Notes under the pieces: model-generated
What the model was told of the DNA's origin: nothing
Databases searched by the model: none
Seen by the model: only the letters and a program-made list of their open reading frames with translations
NCBI GenBank assembly: GCA_902825215.1
Contig: LR782234.1
Span: forward strand, 3,100,001 to 3,164,000
DNA length: 64,000 nucleotides
Source of the DNA: Pseudomonas fluorescens
GTDB taxonomy: Bacteria; Pseudomonadota; Gammaproteobacteria; Pseudomonadales; Pseudomonadaceae
Reading direction: 5' to 3'
Translations under genes and position numbers: made by a program
Shown here: positions 25,759-37,084 of the stretch, in pieces
Layout of the letters: every line of letters begins with the position of its first letter
How positions within the stretch are numbered: the stretch's first letter is position 1

Positions 25759-26808
25759 ATGAACAATCGACGGCTCAAGGAACTGGATTTACTGCGTTTT
25801 CTGGCGGCCCTGGCCGTGGTGTTCTTTCACTATGCGTTTCGCGGCTATGCCAAGGGCGACATGTCGGCGATGCCCTACCCGCTGCTGGCTGAGCCGGCCA
25901 AGTACGGCTATCTGGGGGTCGAGCTGTTTTTCATGATCAGCGGCTTCGTGATTCTGATGACCGCCTCCAGCAACAACCTCAAGGTGTTTTTCATCTCCCG
26001 CGTGGTGCGCCTTTGCCCGGCCTTCTGGGTGTGCTGCACGATCACCTTTCTGGTCACGCTCGCCGTTGGCCAACCCAGGTTCAGCGCTGATTTTTATCAA
26101 TACGTGGTCAACATGGCGTTCCTCAGCGAGATGCTGAATGTCGAGCCCATCGACGGCGTGTACTGGTCGCTGTTCGTCGAGATCAAGTTCTACCTGATGA
26201 TTTCAGTGTTGCTGGCCTTGAAGAAAATCGACCGGATCGAGCCGTGCATGGCAGTCTGGCTGCTGATCTCTGCAGTCGCTGAGGTGCTGCAATTCGAAAA
26301 GCTGCGCTCGATGCTGATCACCGATTACGCCGCGTGGTTTATCGCCGGGGCCACGTTTTATCTGGCCTGGGCCAAGGGCTTCACACCGCTGCGGATTGTG
26401 CTGTTGGCGGGCGCCTTGGCGCTGGCGATTTTCACTTCGGTGGTGTGGGCCGCATCGATCGAGAGCAAATATGCCACCGACTACGACCCGTTGATCATTT
26501 GCGCCGTGGTGGTGATGTTCTTCGTGATTTTCCTGTTGATCGCGACCAATCGCATGTCCGCTCTGCAACGCTGGAACTGGACAGCGCTGGGCGTGCTGAC
26601 TTACCCGCTGTACCTGTTGCATCAGATGATTGGTTTCATGATTTTCAACATCGCCTACCCGGCGATCGATCCGCACCTGCTGCTCTGGGGCACGTTGGCG
26701 TTCATGATCGGTGTGTCGTGGCTGATTCACGATCAGATCGAGAAACCCATGGCGCAATCGATAAAAAAGTCGCTGTCGATTTCCTTCAAACTGGTCAGGG
26801 CCGACTAG
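25759..26808 (+). CDS. membrane acyltransferase (OafA/acyltransferase 3 family)
   Basis: 349 residues, about ten membrane helices. It begins LKELDLLRFLAALAVVFFHYAFRG with the family R-x10-H pair, then GYLGVELFFMISGFVIL and VYWSLFVEIKFYLMISVL, all conserved in acyltransferase-3 proteins. It would O-acetylate (or succinylate) sugars of the exopolysaccharide. Last rightward gene of the cluster; it is only 11 nt from the convergent AraC gene, with no obvious terminator hairpin. Confidence 0.9.
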   Translation: MNNRRLKELDLLRFLAALAVVFFHYAFRGYAKGDMSAMPYPLLAEPAKYGYLGVELFFMISGFVILMTASSNNLKVFFISRVVRLCPAFWVCCTITFLVTLAVGQPRFSADFYQYVVNMAFLSEMLNVEPIDGVYWSLFVEIKFYLMISVLLALKKIDRIEPCMAVWLLISAVAEVLQFEKLRSMLITDYAAWFIAGATFYLAWAKGFTPLRIVLLAGALALAIFTSVVWAASIESKYATDYDPLIICAVVVMFFVIFLLIATNRMSALQRWNWTALGVLTYPLYLLHQMIGFMIFNIAYPAIDPHLLLWGTLAFMIGVSWLIHDQIEKPMAQSIKKSLSISFKLVRAD

Positions 26809-26819
26809 TCCGCCCAGCG

Positions 26820-27719
26820 TCAGCCGCGCTTGAGCGTCTCGCTCGGCAGCTCTTTGAAAAGGGCGCGATAGCTGCTGGAAAACCGCCCCAGGTGCCAGAA
26901 CGACCAATGCATTGCCACCTCGGCCACCGTGGTTTCCGTCGGCCGACGCCTGAGCAGTTCGCGGTGCGCGCTGTTCAACCGACGCAAGCGTAACCAGTGG
27001 CTTGGCGTCATCCCCGTGTAGGCCTTGAAGGCCTGTTGCAATTGCCGCAGCGACACCCCCGCCACCTGCGCCAGTTCGAGCAGATTGAGCGCATCTTCCG
27101 GCGAATCCGCCGCCCACTCCCCCACGCGTTTCATGATCATCCGTTCTTCGCCGCGCCGTTGCAGGCCGCTGCGATCGAGGCGCGCCTGTGCGTTGTCGAG
27201 AATGAACAGACAGTCTTCCAATAGCTGTTGAGTCAGCGCCTCTTTGCTTTGTATATCAATGGTTTGCGACAACTTCGTGAGCGTCGAGCTTAACCAGCGA
27301 CTGAACAAGGCGTTCTGCCCGCAAGTCAGCGGCGCCATGAACAGCCCGTCGAATTTCGCCACGTCCAGCCCATGCTCACGGACGAATGCCGGACCGAACA
27401 CCACGGCGATTTCCTGGTAATTCTCCGGGGTGATCCAGATGTTGCGGCTCTCTTCGTTGAGCAGGTACAGCGCGTTGTCGCTGCGATCGAAACAGAACGC
27501 CAGAGCCCCGGACGGCGCGCTGAAATTCTGCTCGACGCGGGTATTCATCTGCTCTTCGTAGACCTCGACACCCTGCAGATCCAGATAGCGGATCTGCCCG
27601 GCGAAATGCCCCGGCGACATCTGTTGGTAATGCTGGACCCAACCCGGTGTGGCGCGCACTTGCTCGGCCACATCGGCGGTGTTGAAGGCTTGAACCTGAA
27701 GCGGATTGCACGTTGTCAT
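26820..27719 (-). CDS. AraC family transcriptional regulator
   Basis: 299 residues. The N-terminal sensing part includes FSAPSGALAFCFDRSD; the C-terminal AraC HTH pair includes LAQVAGVSLRQLQQAFKAYTGMTPSHWLRLRRLNSAHREL and VAEVAMHWSFWHLGRFSSSYRALFKELPSETL. It is divergent from the polyamine genes, with 162 bp between start codons containing an inverted repeat, so it probably regulates them, though the inducer is not evident. The recognition helix FWHLGRFSSSYRALF is typical of the EutR/FeaR-like branch. Confidence 0.88.
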   Translation of the reverse strand: MTTCNPLQVQAFNTADVAEQVRATPGWVQHYQQMSPGHFAGQIRYLDLQGVEVYEEQMNTRVEQNFSAPSGALAFCFDRSDNALYLLNEESRNIWITPENYQEIAVVFGPAFVREHGLDVAKFDGLFMAPLTCGQNALFSRWLSSTLTKLSQTIDIQSKEALTQQLLEDCLFILDNAQARLDRSGLQRRGEERMIMKRVGEWAADSPEDALNLLELAQVAGVSLRQLQQAFKAYTGMTPSHWLRLRRLNSAHRELLRRRPTETTVAEVAMHWSFWHLGRFSSSYRALFKELPSETLKRG

Positions 27720-27730
27720 GAGGTGACCTT

Positions 27731-27749
27731 GCGCACTCTTTTGGTGCGC
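27731..27749. promoter_or_regulatory. inverted repeat in araC / glutamine synthetase divergent region
   Basis: GCGCAC-tcttttg-GTGCGC, with an extra TTTGGTGC half copy just downstream. It lies 12 nt upstream of the AraC start and about 130 nt before the synthetase gene. It may be the regulator's operator. The symmetry is seen; binding is inferred. Confidence 0.35.
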
Positions 27750-27881
27750 TTTGGTGCTGCTTAAAGTGGATAGATGGATTCACTGGCCGCGCCCAAGATA
27801 GACGCCAACGCGCCACAGGGGAAGGGGCGGAAGATGAAACCCGCCCTCCCCGGCGTCTACAAAACCAATAACGAGGTCTTT

Positions 27882-29240
27882 ATGAATGCCCCCTTCGATC
27901 AGCTGTTCACGTGGCTGAAAGATCACAAGATTACCGAAGTCGAATGTGTGGTCAGCGACCTGACCGGCATCGCCCGCGGCAAGATCGCACCGACCAACAA
28001 GTTCCTGCATGAGCGCGGCATGCGCCTGCCGGAAAGTGTGCTGCTGCAAACGGTAACCGGGGATTTTGTCGACGACGATATCTACTACGACCTGCTCGAT
28101 CCGGCTGACATCGACATGGTCTGCAAGCCGGTGTCCGACGCGGTGTATGTGATTCCTTGGGCAATCGAGCCGACCGCTATCGTCATCCACGACACCTTCG
28201 ACAAGTTCGGCAACCCGATCGAACTGTCGCCGCGCAACGTATTGAAGAAAGTCCTGCAACTGTACACCGACAAAGGCTGGAAGCCGATTGTCGCGCCGGA
28301 AATGGAGTTCTACCTGACCCAGCGCTGCGAAGACCCCGACCTGCCACTCAAGGCACCGCTGGGCCGCTCCGGTCGTGCGGAAAGTGGCCGGCAGTCGTTT
28401 TCCATCGATGCCGCCAACGAATTCGATCCGCTGTTCGAAGACGTCTACGACTGGTGCGAACTGCAAGGTCTGGACCTCGACACGCTGATCCACGAAGACG
28501 GCCCGGCGCAGATGGAAATCAACTTCCGCCACGGCGACGCGCTGGACCTGGCCGACCAGATCACCGTGTTCAAACGCACCCTGCGCGAAGCGGCGCTCAA
28601 GCACAACGTCACCGCAACGTTCATGGCCAAGCCGATTGGCGACGAGCCGGGCAGCGCCATGCACTTGCACCAGAGCGTGGTCGACATCGCCACCGGCCAG
28701 CCGATTTTCGCCAACGCCGACGGCAGCATGAGCGAGCTGTTCCGCCAGCACATCGGTGGTTTGCAGAAGTACATCCCGAAAGTGCTGCCAATGTTCGCGC
28801 CCAACGTGAACTCGTTCCGCCGCTTCCTGCCCGACACCTCGGCGCCGGTCAACGTTGAATGGGGTGAAGAGAACCGCACCGTTGGCTTGCGCGTGCCGAC
28901 CTCGGGACCGGAATCGATGCGCGTGGAAAACCGCCTGCCCGGCGCCGATGCCAACCCGTATCTGGCGATTGCCGCGAGCCTGCTTTGCGGATACCTGGGC
29001 ATGGTCGAGAAAGTCGAACCGAGCGCCGCCGTTGAAGGCCGGGCTTACGAGCGCCGCAACCTGCGCCTGCCGATCACCATCGAAGAAGCGCTGACGCAGA
29101 TGGAAGAATGCACCACCGTGGCCGAATACCTGGGCGCCAAGTTCGTGCGCGGCTACGTCGCGGTGAAACGCGCCGAACACGAAAACTTCAAGCGCGTGAT
29201 CAGCTCGTGGGAGCGCGAGTTCCTCCTGCTGAGCGTCTAA
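27882..29240 (+). CDS. gamma-glutamylpolyamine synthetase (glutamine synthetase family)
   Basis: 452 residues from the ATG at 27882 (ACGAGG upstream); a frame extending to 27774 adds 36 unlikely residues. GS catalytic features: PEMEFYL, QMEINFRHGDAL, the HLHQS metal site, RRFLPD, and VENRLPGADANPYLA. The N-terminal CVVSDLTGIARGK is typical of PuuA/PauA-type enzymes rather than GlnA. It ligates glutamate to putrescine or another polyamine in the cytoplasm, the first step of the gamma-glutamylation route. The neighbouring binding protein and FAD oxidase support this substrate class. Confidence 0.9.
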   Translation: MNAPFDQLFTWLKDHKITEVECVVSDLTGIARGKIAPTNKFLHERGMRLPESVLLQTVTGDFVDDDIYYDLLDPADIDMVCKPVSDAVYVIPWAIEPTAIVIHDTFDKFGNPIELSPRNVLKKVLQLYTDKGWKPIVAPEMEFYLTQRCEDPDLPLKAPLGRSGRAESGRQSFSIDAANEFDPLFEDVYDWCELQGLDLDTLIHEDGPAQMEINFRHGDALDLADQITVFKRTLREAALKHNVTATFMAKPIGDEPGSAMHLHQSVVDIATGQPIFANADGSMSELFRQHIGGLQKYIPKVLPMFAPNVNSFRRFLPDTSAPVNVEWGEENRTVGLRVPTSGPESMRVENRLPGADANPYLAIAASLLCGYLGMVEKVEPSAAVEGRAYERRNLRLPITIEEALTQMEECTTVAEYLGAKFVRGYVAVKRAEHENFKRVISSWEREFLLLSV

Positions 29241-31900
<2,660 letters not shown>

Positions 31901-31903
31901 AGC

Positions 31904-31994
31904 CCTGTGGAGCGAGCCTGCTGGCGATGGGTGGGTCAGTTGAATTGTTTGTGGCTGACAGACCGCTATCGCTGGCAAGCCAGCTCCCACAGGG
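31904..31994. repeat. REP pair, inverted, variant core
   Basis: CCTGTGGAGCGAGCCTGCTG on the left and GGCAAGCCAGCTCCCACAGG on the right. The cores differ (GCGAGCCTGCT versus GCTGGCTTGCC type), so the pair mixes two REP variants. It follows the oxidase stop codon. Confidence 0.75.
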
Positions 31995-32142
31995 AATGGG
32001 GGTGCTGCCTGGGTTGCGAGTCCATCACGGGGGGCAATCAGAATTGGCTATTTCGGTTTGCTCTATCGCAAGGCACTTCTATATTGATGAAGTGCTTTTG
32101 CGTTCCTGACGCTCAGTGCCCAATGAATTGAGGAGGACATGG

Positions 32143-33798
32143 ATGAAGTCGTCAGCCAGCGACGAGCCGCGCACACCCGGTCAGGCCCCGATCAAGACCC
32201 GCCGTTTCGGCGTCTCACTGGTATGGATCGTGCCCATCGTGGCCGTCCTGGTGGGCATCTCGCTGGTGGTGCACAACATCCTTCAGGAAGGCCCGACCAT
32301 CACCGTCACCTTCAAGACCGGTGACGGCCTCACCGCCAACAAGACCGAAGTGCGCTACCGCAACGTGGTCATCGGCCACGTCTCGGATGTTGAACTGGCC
32401 GACGACCATAAAAACGTCAACGCCACGATCAAACTCGCCAAACAGGCCGAAAGCTTCACCCGCGAAGACTCGCAGTTCTGGGTGGTGCGTCCACGTATCG
32501 GCGCCGGCGGTGTGTCCGGCATCGATACCCTGCTCTCCGGTGACTACATCGGCGCGGACATTGGTCAGGCGAACAACCGCGCCAAGCACTTCACCGGTCT
32601 GGAAAACCCGCCGCCGATCACCTATGGCGAGCCGGGTAAACGCTTCACCCTGCACGCGCCCGACCTCGGGTCGCTGGACATCGGCTCGCCGGTCTACTAC
32701 CGCAAGATTCCCGTCGGCCAAGTGGTGTCGTATGCGCTGGATGCCGATGGCAAAGGCGTCAACATCGAAGTGTTCATCAACTCACCCAACGACGCCTACG
32801 TCACCGAGAACACGCGGTTCTGGAACGCCAGCGGGATCGACGTGAATGTCGGCGCCAACGGCTTTGCAGTGAAAACCGAATCGCTGTCGACCCTGCTGGT
32901 CGGCGGCATCGCTTTCCGCGCGCCAGACTACAGCCCCAACGACACAACGGCCGCTGAAGACAAGGATTACGAACTGTTCGCCGACCAGACCAGCGCCCTC
33001 GCCCCGCCCAATGGCAAGGCGCAATACCTGACCTTGCGTTTCGATCAGGCCTTGCGCGGACTCAAGGTTGACGCGCCGGTGGAGTTTCTGGGCGTCGAGA
33101 TTGGTCGAGTGGTCGCGGTGAATCTGGACTTTGACGAAGTCAAACGGACCTTTCCGGTGAACGTCGGCATCGTCATTTACCCGCAACGCCTCGGCCGCGC
33201 CCACGCGAAAATCCTCAAGACCTACAAGGGCGACGAAAACGACGAAGCCACGGGCGCGCGCCTGATCGCCACATTTGTTGAAAATGGTCTGCGCGCACAG
33301 GCGCGCAACGGCAACCTGCTCACCGGGCAGTTGTACATCTCGTTGGATTTCTATCCGAAAGCGCCGAAAGTCGCGTTCGATGCCACAGCCCGGCCGATCA
33401 GCATCCCGACCGTCCCCGGCAGCCTCGAGCAGTTGCAGGAAAAACTCGAAGCGATGGTCAACAAGATCAACGCACTGCCGGTGGAGCGCATCGCCAGCAA
33501 CCTCGACAGCAATCTGGTCGAGCTGCGCAAAGGCCTGAGCCAGTTCAACGCCAAGACCTTGCCGAGCGTGCAAAGCACCCTTGCCGATGTCAGCAAGACC
33601 TTGCAGTCGGCCAATTCGACCCTCGCCGAAGATTCGCCGCAACGCGAGCAACTGGGGCAGACCCTCGACGAACTCGGACGCATGTCGCGCTCCCTGCGTG
33701 AGCTGTCGGATTACCTCGGCCGGCATCCGGAATCGCTGATTCGCGGGCGGCCCGACAACGCCGCACCGCTGGACCTCAAAGGACCGCCACGCAATTGA
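32143..33798 (+). CDS. pqiB: PqiB-like MCE-domain intermembrane transport protein
   Basis: 551 residues from the ATG at 32143 with AGGAGG 6 nt upstream. One N-terminal membrane helix (VSLVWIVPIVAVLVGISLVV) anchors it. Three MCE domains follow: first ITVTFKTGDGLTANKTEVRYRNVVIGHV, second from FTLHAPDLGSLDIGSPVYYRKIPVGQV, third from LTLRFDQALRGLKVDAPVEFLGVEIG. A C-terminal coiled coil would form the periplasm-spanning needle. PqiB moves lipids between membranes with PqiA and PqiC. No pqiA precedes it here. Confidence 0.92.
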   Translation: MKSSASDEPRTPGQAPIKTRRFGVSLVWIVPIVAVLVGISLVVHNILQEGPTITVTFKTGDGLTANKTEVRYRNVVIGHVSDVELADDHKNVNATIKLAKQAESFTREDSQFWVVRPRIGAGGVSGIDTLLSGDYIGADIGQANNRAKHFTGLENPPPITYGEPGKRFTLHAPDLGSLDIGSPVYYRKIPVGQVVSYALDADGKGVNIEVFINSPNDAYVTENTRFWNASGIDVNVGANGFAVKTESLSTLLVGGIAFRAPDYSPNDTTAAEDKDYELFADQTSALAPPNGKAQYLTLRFDQALRGLKVDAPVEFLGVEIGRVVAVNLDFDEVKRTFPVNVGIVIYPQRLGRAHAKILKTYKGDENDEATGARLIATFVENGLRAQARNGNLLTGQLYISLDFYPKAPKVAFDATARPISIPTVPGSLEQLQEKLEAMVNKINALPVERIASNLDSNLVELRKGLSQFNAKTLPSVQSTLADVSKTLQSANSTLAEDSPQREQLGQTLDELGRMSRSLRELSDYLGRHPESLIRGRPDNAAPLDLKGPPRN

Positions 33799-33815
33799 GC
33801 ACAGGAGCGAAACCC

Positions 33816-34367
33816 ATGGCATCACCGCTGAAAATCAGCGTGCTCGCGGCGATCATGTTGCTGGGCGCCTGCCGCAGCGACCCGATCAGCTTTCACACCC
33901 TGACCCCGGTGCATCAAGGCGCCGCGCGCAGTGGTGCGGACATTGCCATCGAGAGCATCAGCGTGCCGCCGCAGGTCGATCGGCCGCAAATCGTCATCCG
34001 CGAAGGCAATAGCGGCCTGGCGATTCTCGAAACCGATTGGTGGGGCGCGAGCCTGATCGATGAGCTACGCAGCGCCTTGCTCGACCAGTTGAGCAATGGC
34101 GCGGGCCAGCAACGCTCATCAGTGCGCGTCGACGTGCAGCGCTTCGACTCGATTCCCGGCCAATACGCGTTGATCGATGTGAAATGGCGCCTGCGTGCGC
34201 TCGGTGCGCCAGACGCCGACTTGCTGACCTGTCGCTCGATCCTGCAGACGCCGTCGGGGCCGAGTATCGAAGAACTGGTGACCGCGCAGCAGAACAACGT
34301 CAAGCGTCTGGCCGCGCAGATCAATCAGGCCGCCAGTAATTCACGGGGTTGCCCGGCCTCGAACTGA
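33816..34367 (+). CDS. pqiC: PqiC-like outer-membrane lipoprotein
   Basis: 183 residues from the ATG at 33816 (AGGAG 9 nt upstream). Lipobox LLGAC. It contains the ABC-type transport auxiliary lipoprotein fold signs: FHTLTP near the N-terminus, IAIESISVPPQVDRPQIVIREGNSGLAILETDWWGASL and a C-terminal stretch of helices. Partners PqiB needles at the outer membrane. Co-transcribed with pqiB (17-nt gap). Confidence 0.9.
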   Translation: MASPLKISVLAAIMLLGACRSDPISFHTLTPVHQGAARSGADIAIESISVPPQVDRPQIVIREGNSGLAILETDWWGASLIDELRSALLDQLSNGAGQQRSSVRVDVQRFDSIPGQYALIDVKWRLRALGAPDADLLTCRSILQTPSGPSIEELVTAQQNNVKRLAAQINQAASNSRGCPASN

Positions 34368-34373
34368 ATCGGC

Positions 34374-35312
34374 TCACAGATCGAAACGATCCACCGCCCG
34401 CCGCCGCTCGTTGTCATCGCGCACATCGTAGTTGGCGGTAGTCTGGATGTTGCTGTGATGCGCCAGTTTCTGCGCGATCGACAGGTCGTGCTCTTCGATA
34501 ACCCGCGTGATAAATGACCGACGGAAGTCGTGCGGCATGATCTTCACCCCGACCTGCGTGCCACGCTGACGGGCGATGTAGTAGATCGCGTGCTTGGTGA
34601 TGCGCTCGCGGGTGATGTGGTTGCCCCGGCGAATGCGGTTGAACAGAAACGCATCATCGCTCTCGCCTTCCTTGAGCTGCGAACGGCGCAGTTCCAGCCA
34701 GGCATTGAGTTTGGCGAACGCCCAGGTCGGCGCGTACTTGATCAGTTGTTTGTTGCCCTTGCCGGTGACGGTCAGGCTGCGCTCGCTAAAGTCGACCTGA
34801 TTCAGATCCAGATCCACCGACTCCGATTTGCGCATGCCGGTCCCATAAAGCAGTGCGATCACCGCGGCGTCGCGCAGCCCCTGCGGGCGTGGATCGGCGG
34901 CGCAGACTTCCATCAATTCGTGAATCAACGTGCGCTTGAGGTTGCGCCCCTGAGACAGGCGCGTGCCGGCGATGGCCTTGACCGAACGCATCTTCAACAG
35001 ATGATCCTGACTGATCAGGCTCATGCGCCACGCTTCGTTCATCACACCGCGCACGGCATTCACGTACAGCGAAGAAGTGTTCGGCGCGTAGCCGTCTTCG
35101 CGCAACGCCGCGACCAACGCCACGACGTCCTCTGGTTGCAGGCCATGCCAGGGGATGTCTTCGATGTCGACGTCCTCGAAGCCGAGGCGATCGGCCGCGT
35201 CCTGCAAGACGTAGCGCATGGTCAACTGGCTGGAAGGCGCCAGGCGCGTCAGGTAAAGCGTCAATGGATTAGTGGTGGACGCGGTGGATTCAGTACTCGA
35301 CAAGTCAATCAA
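34374..35312 (-). CDS. lone tyrosine recombinase (site-specific integrase)
   Basis: About 312 residues from a TTG at 35312 (AAGG 8 nt upstream); the frame extends to another TTG at 35390, so the start is uncertain. SAM-like N-terminal domain (LTLYLTRLAPSSQLTMRYVL...NTSSLYVNAVRGVMNEAW) and a catalytic domain with Arg in GTGMRKSES, Lys in VTGKGNKQ, HDFRRSF (HxxR), then HHSNIQTTANYD with the Tyr nucleophile. All catalytic residues are present. It has no visible cargo, excisionase or repeat pair beside it and sits 6 nt from the convergent pqiC stop, so it may be a resident chromosomal recombinase rather than an island integrase. Confidence 0.85.
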   Translation of the reverse strand: MIDLSSTESTASTTNPLTLYLTRLAPSSQLTMRYVLQDAADRLGFEDVDIEDIPWHGLQPEDVVALVAALREDGYAPNTSSLYVNAVRGVMNEAWRMSLISQDHLLKMRSVKAIAGTRLSQGRNLKRTLIHELMEVCAADPRPQGLRDAAVIALLYGTGMRKSESVDLDLNQVDFSERSLTVTGKGNKQLIKYAPTWAFAKLNAWLELRRSQLKEGESDDAFLFNRIRRGNHITRERITKHAIYYIARQRGTQVGVKIMPHDFRRSFITRVIEEHDLSIAQKLAHHSNIQTTANYDVRDDNERRRAVDRFDL

Positions 35313-35650
35313 ACGAAACGGCCTTGGTAAAAAAATACAATTCAACAAAACGACACGATGACAAAACGGGCAAGTGCCGGGCTGCCCCAAAAAAGGCCTA
35401 CAACCTGCCGTCCGGCCGCTTGAAAGTCAATCGGGCATTCCCCGGTCGGTGGCCCAACCCTTTGAATTTCATTGGTTTTCAGACAATCGGGTGCTGGCAT
35501 TGAGCCTGCCCCCAGTGAACGGCCGTCAACGTCACCTGCCTATCCGCAACGCCGCGAAGACGCGCCGCGCAAAACAGTAGGCAAATTGAAACATGCCCTT
35601 GCCTATCCTGACCTTACGTCATGAACACCCGTCCGGCTCAGGAGTGTCCT
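35313..35650. other. divergent region between recombinase and ugd genes
   Basis: About 340 bp with no gene on either strand; it must hold promoters for both. The region 35580-35600 (TTGAAACATGCCCTTGCCTATCCTGACC) might hold a promoter for ugd, but a clear -10 is lacking. Confidence 0.3.
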
Positions 35651-37030
35651 ATGAAAATCACGGTCTTTGGCAGCGGTTACGTGGGTCTGGTGCAAGCGGC
35701 GGTATTGGCCGAGGTGGGCCATGACGTCGTGTGCATGGACGTCGATCAGCACAAGGTCGAGCAGTTGCGCCAGGGTCACGTCAGCATTTTCGAACCGGGG
35801 CTGGCGAACCTGGTGCGCGAGGGCCTGGATGCCAAACGGCTGCACTTCTCTAGCGATGAAAAACTCGCCGTGCAGCACGGTCGGGTGGCGTTTATCGCCG
35901 TGGGCACGCCATCGCGTGAGGATGGCTCGGCGGATCTGCGTTACGTGCTCTCAGTGGGCGACGCGATTGCCCGGCACCGTGAGCAACCGTTGATCGTGGT
36001 GGAGAAATCCACGGTGCCGGTGGGCACCGGCGACACCTTGCGCGCGCACATCGAAAAAGCCCTGATCAAGGTCGGCCGGCTGCTGCAGTTCGATATCGTC
36101 TCCAACCCGGAATTTCTCAAGGAGGGCTCGGCCGTCGCCGATTGCCGCCGCCCGGACCGGATCATCATCGGCTGCGAAGGCAATGAGGTGCGCGACGTGA
36201 TGCGCGATCTATATGCGCCGTTCAACCGCAACCATGACCGCATCCTGTTCATGGACCTGCGCAGCGCCGAGCTGACCAAATACGCCGCCAACTGCATGCT
36301 CGCGACCAAGATCAGCTTCATCAACCAGATCGCCGAACTCGCCGAGCACCTGGGCGCCGACATCGAAGCGGTGCGCCAGGGCATCGGCGCCGACACGCGC
36401 ATCGGTTATCACTTCATCTATCCGGGCTGCGGCTATGGTGGTTCGTGCTTTCCCAAGGACATGCGCGCACTGATCCACAGCGCCGAACAAGCGCACTGCT
36501 CCAGCGACTTGCTGCAAGCGGTCGAGGCCATCAACCAGCGCCAGAAACACAAGCTGTTCGAGCGCATCAACGCGTTCTACCGCGGCGACCTGCGCGGCAA
36601 GACCTTCGCCCTGTGGGGCCTGGCGTTCAAACCCAACACCGACGACATGCGCGACGCGCCGAGCCGGGTCCTGCTCGAGGCGTTGTGGGCAGCCGGCGCC
36701 AGCGTCCGCGCCTTCGACCCCGAAGCCATGCAGCAAACCCAGAACCTTTACCCTGACGAAGCGAAATTGCTACTGATGGGCACCCCCGAATCAGTCCTGC
36801 CCGGCGCCGACGCCCTGATCATCTGCACCGAATGGCAACAGTTCAAGGCTCCGGATTTCGAACTGATCAAACAGCGCCTCAACAGCCCGGTGATCTTCGA
36901 CGGCCGCAACCTTTACGACCCCGAACGCCTGGCCCGCAACGGCTTCCACTACTTCGCCATGGGCCGCGGCGAGTCGCGGCAACTGCCGATCCCGCTGCAA
37001 CAATGGCCGCGTGCGTCGGATGTGGCGTGA
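35651..37030 (+). CDS. ugd: UDP-glucose 6-dehydrogenase, second copy
   Basis: 459 residues from the ATG at 35651 with AGGAG 8 nt upstream. Same signatures as the cluster copy: GSGYVGL, STVPVGTGD, NPEFLKEG, GYGGSCFPKD and WGLAFKPNTDDMRDAPS. It has its own short intergenic promoter region and stands apart from polysaccharide genes, as expected for the general copy that supplies UDP-GlcA, for example for lipid A L-Ara4N. The two paralogues share long identical stretches such as SAELTKYAANCMLATKISF. Confidence 0.95.
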   Translation: MKITVFGSGYVGLVQAAVLAEVGHDVVCMDVDQHKVEQLRQGHVSIFEPGLANLVREGLDAKRLHFSSDEKLAVQHGRVAFIAVGTPSREDGSADLRYVLSVGDAIARHREQPLIVVEKSTVPVGTGDTLRAHIEKALIKVGRLLQFDIVSNPEFLKEGSAVADCRRPDRIIIGCEGNEVRDVMRDLYAPFNRNHDRILFMDLRSAELTKYAANCMLATKISFINQIAELAEHLGADIEAVRQGIGADTRIGYHFIYPGCGYGGSCFPKDMRALIHSAEQAHCSSDLLQAVEAINQRQKHKLFERINAFYRGDLRGKTFALWGLAFKPNTDDMRDAPSRVLLEALWAAGASVRAFDPEAMQQTQNLYPDEAKLLLMGTPESVLPGADALIICTEWQQFKAPDFELIKQRLNSPVIFDGRNLYDPERLARNGFHYFAMGRGESRQLPIPLQQWPRASDVA

Positions 37031-37084
37031 GTCGTCTTGTTTATGCGCAGTCTTTTCAAATTCATTTCAGACAGACAAAGCCAA

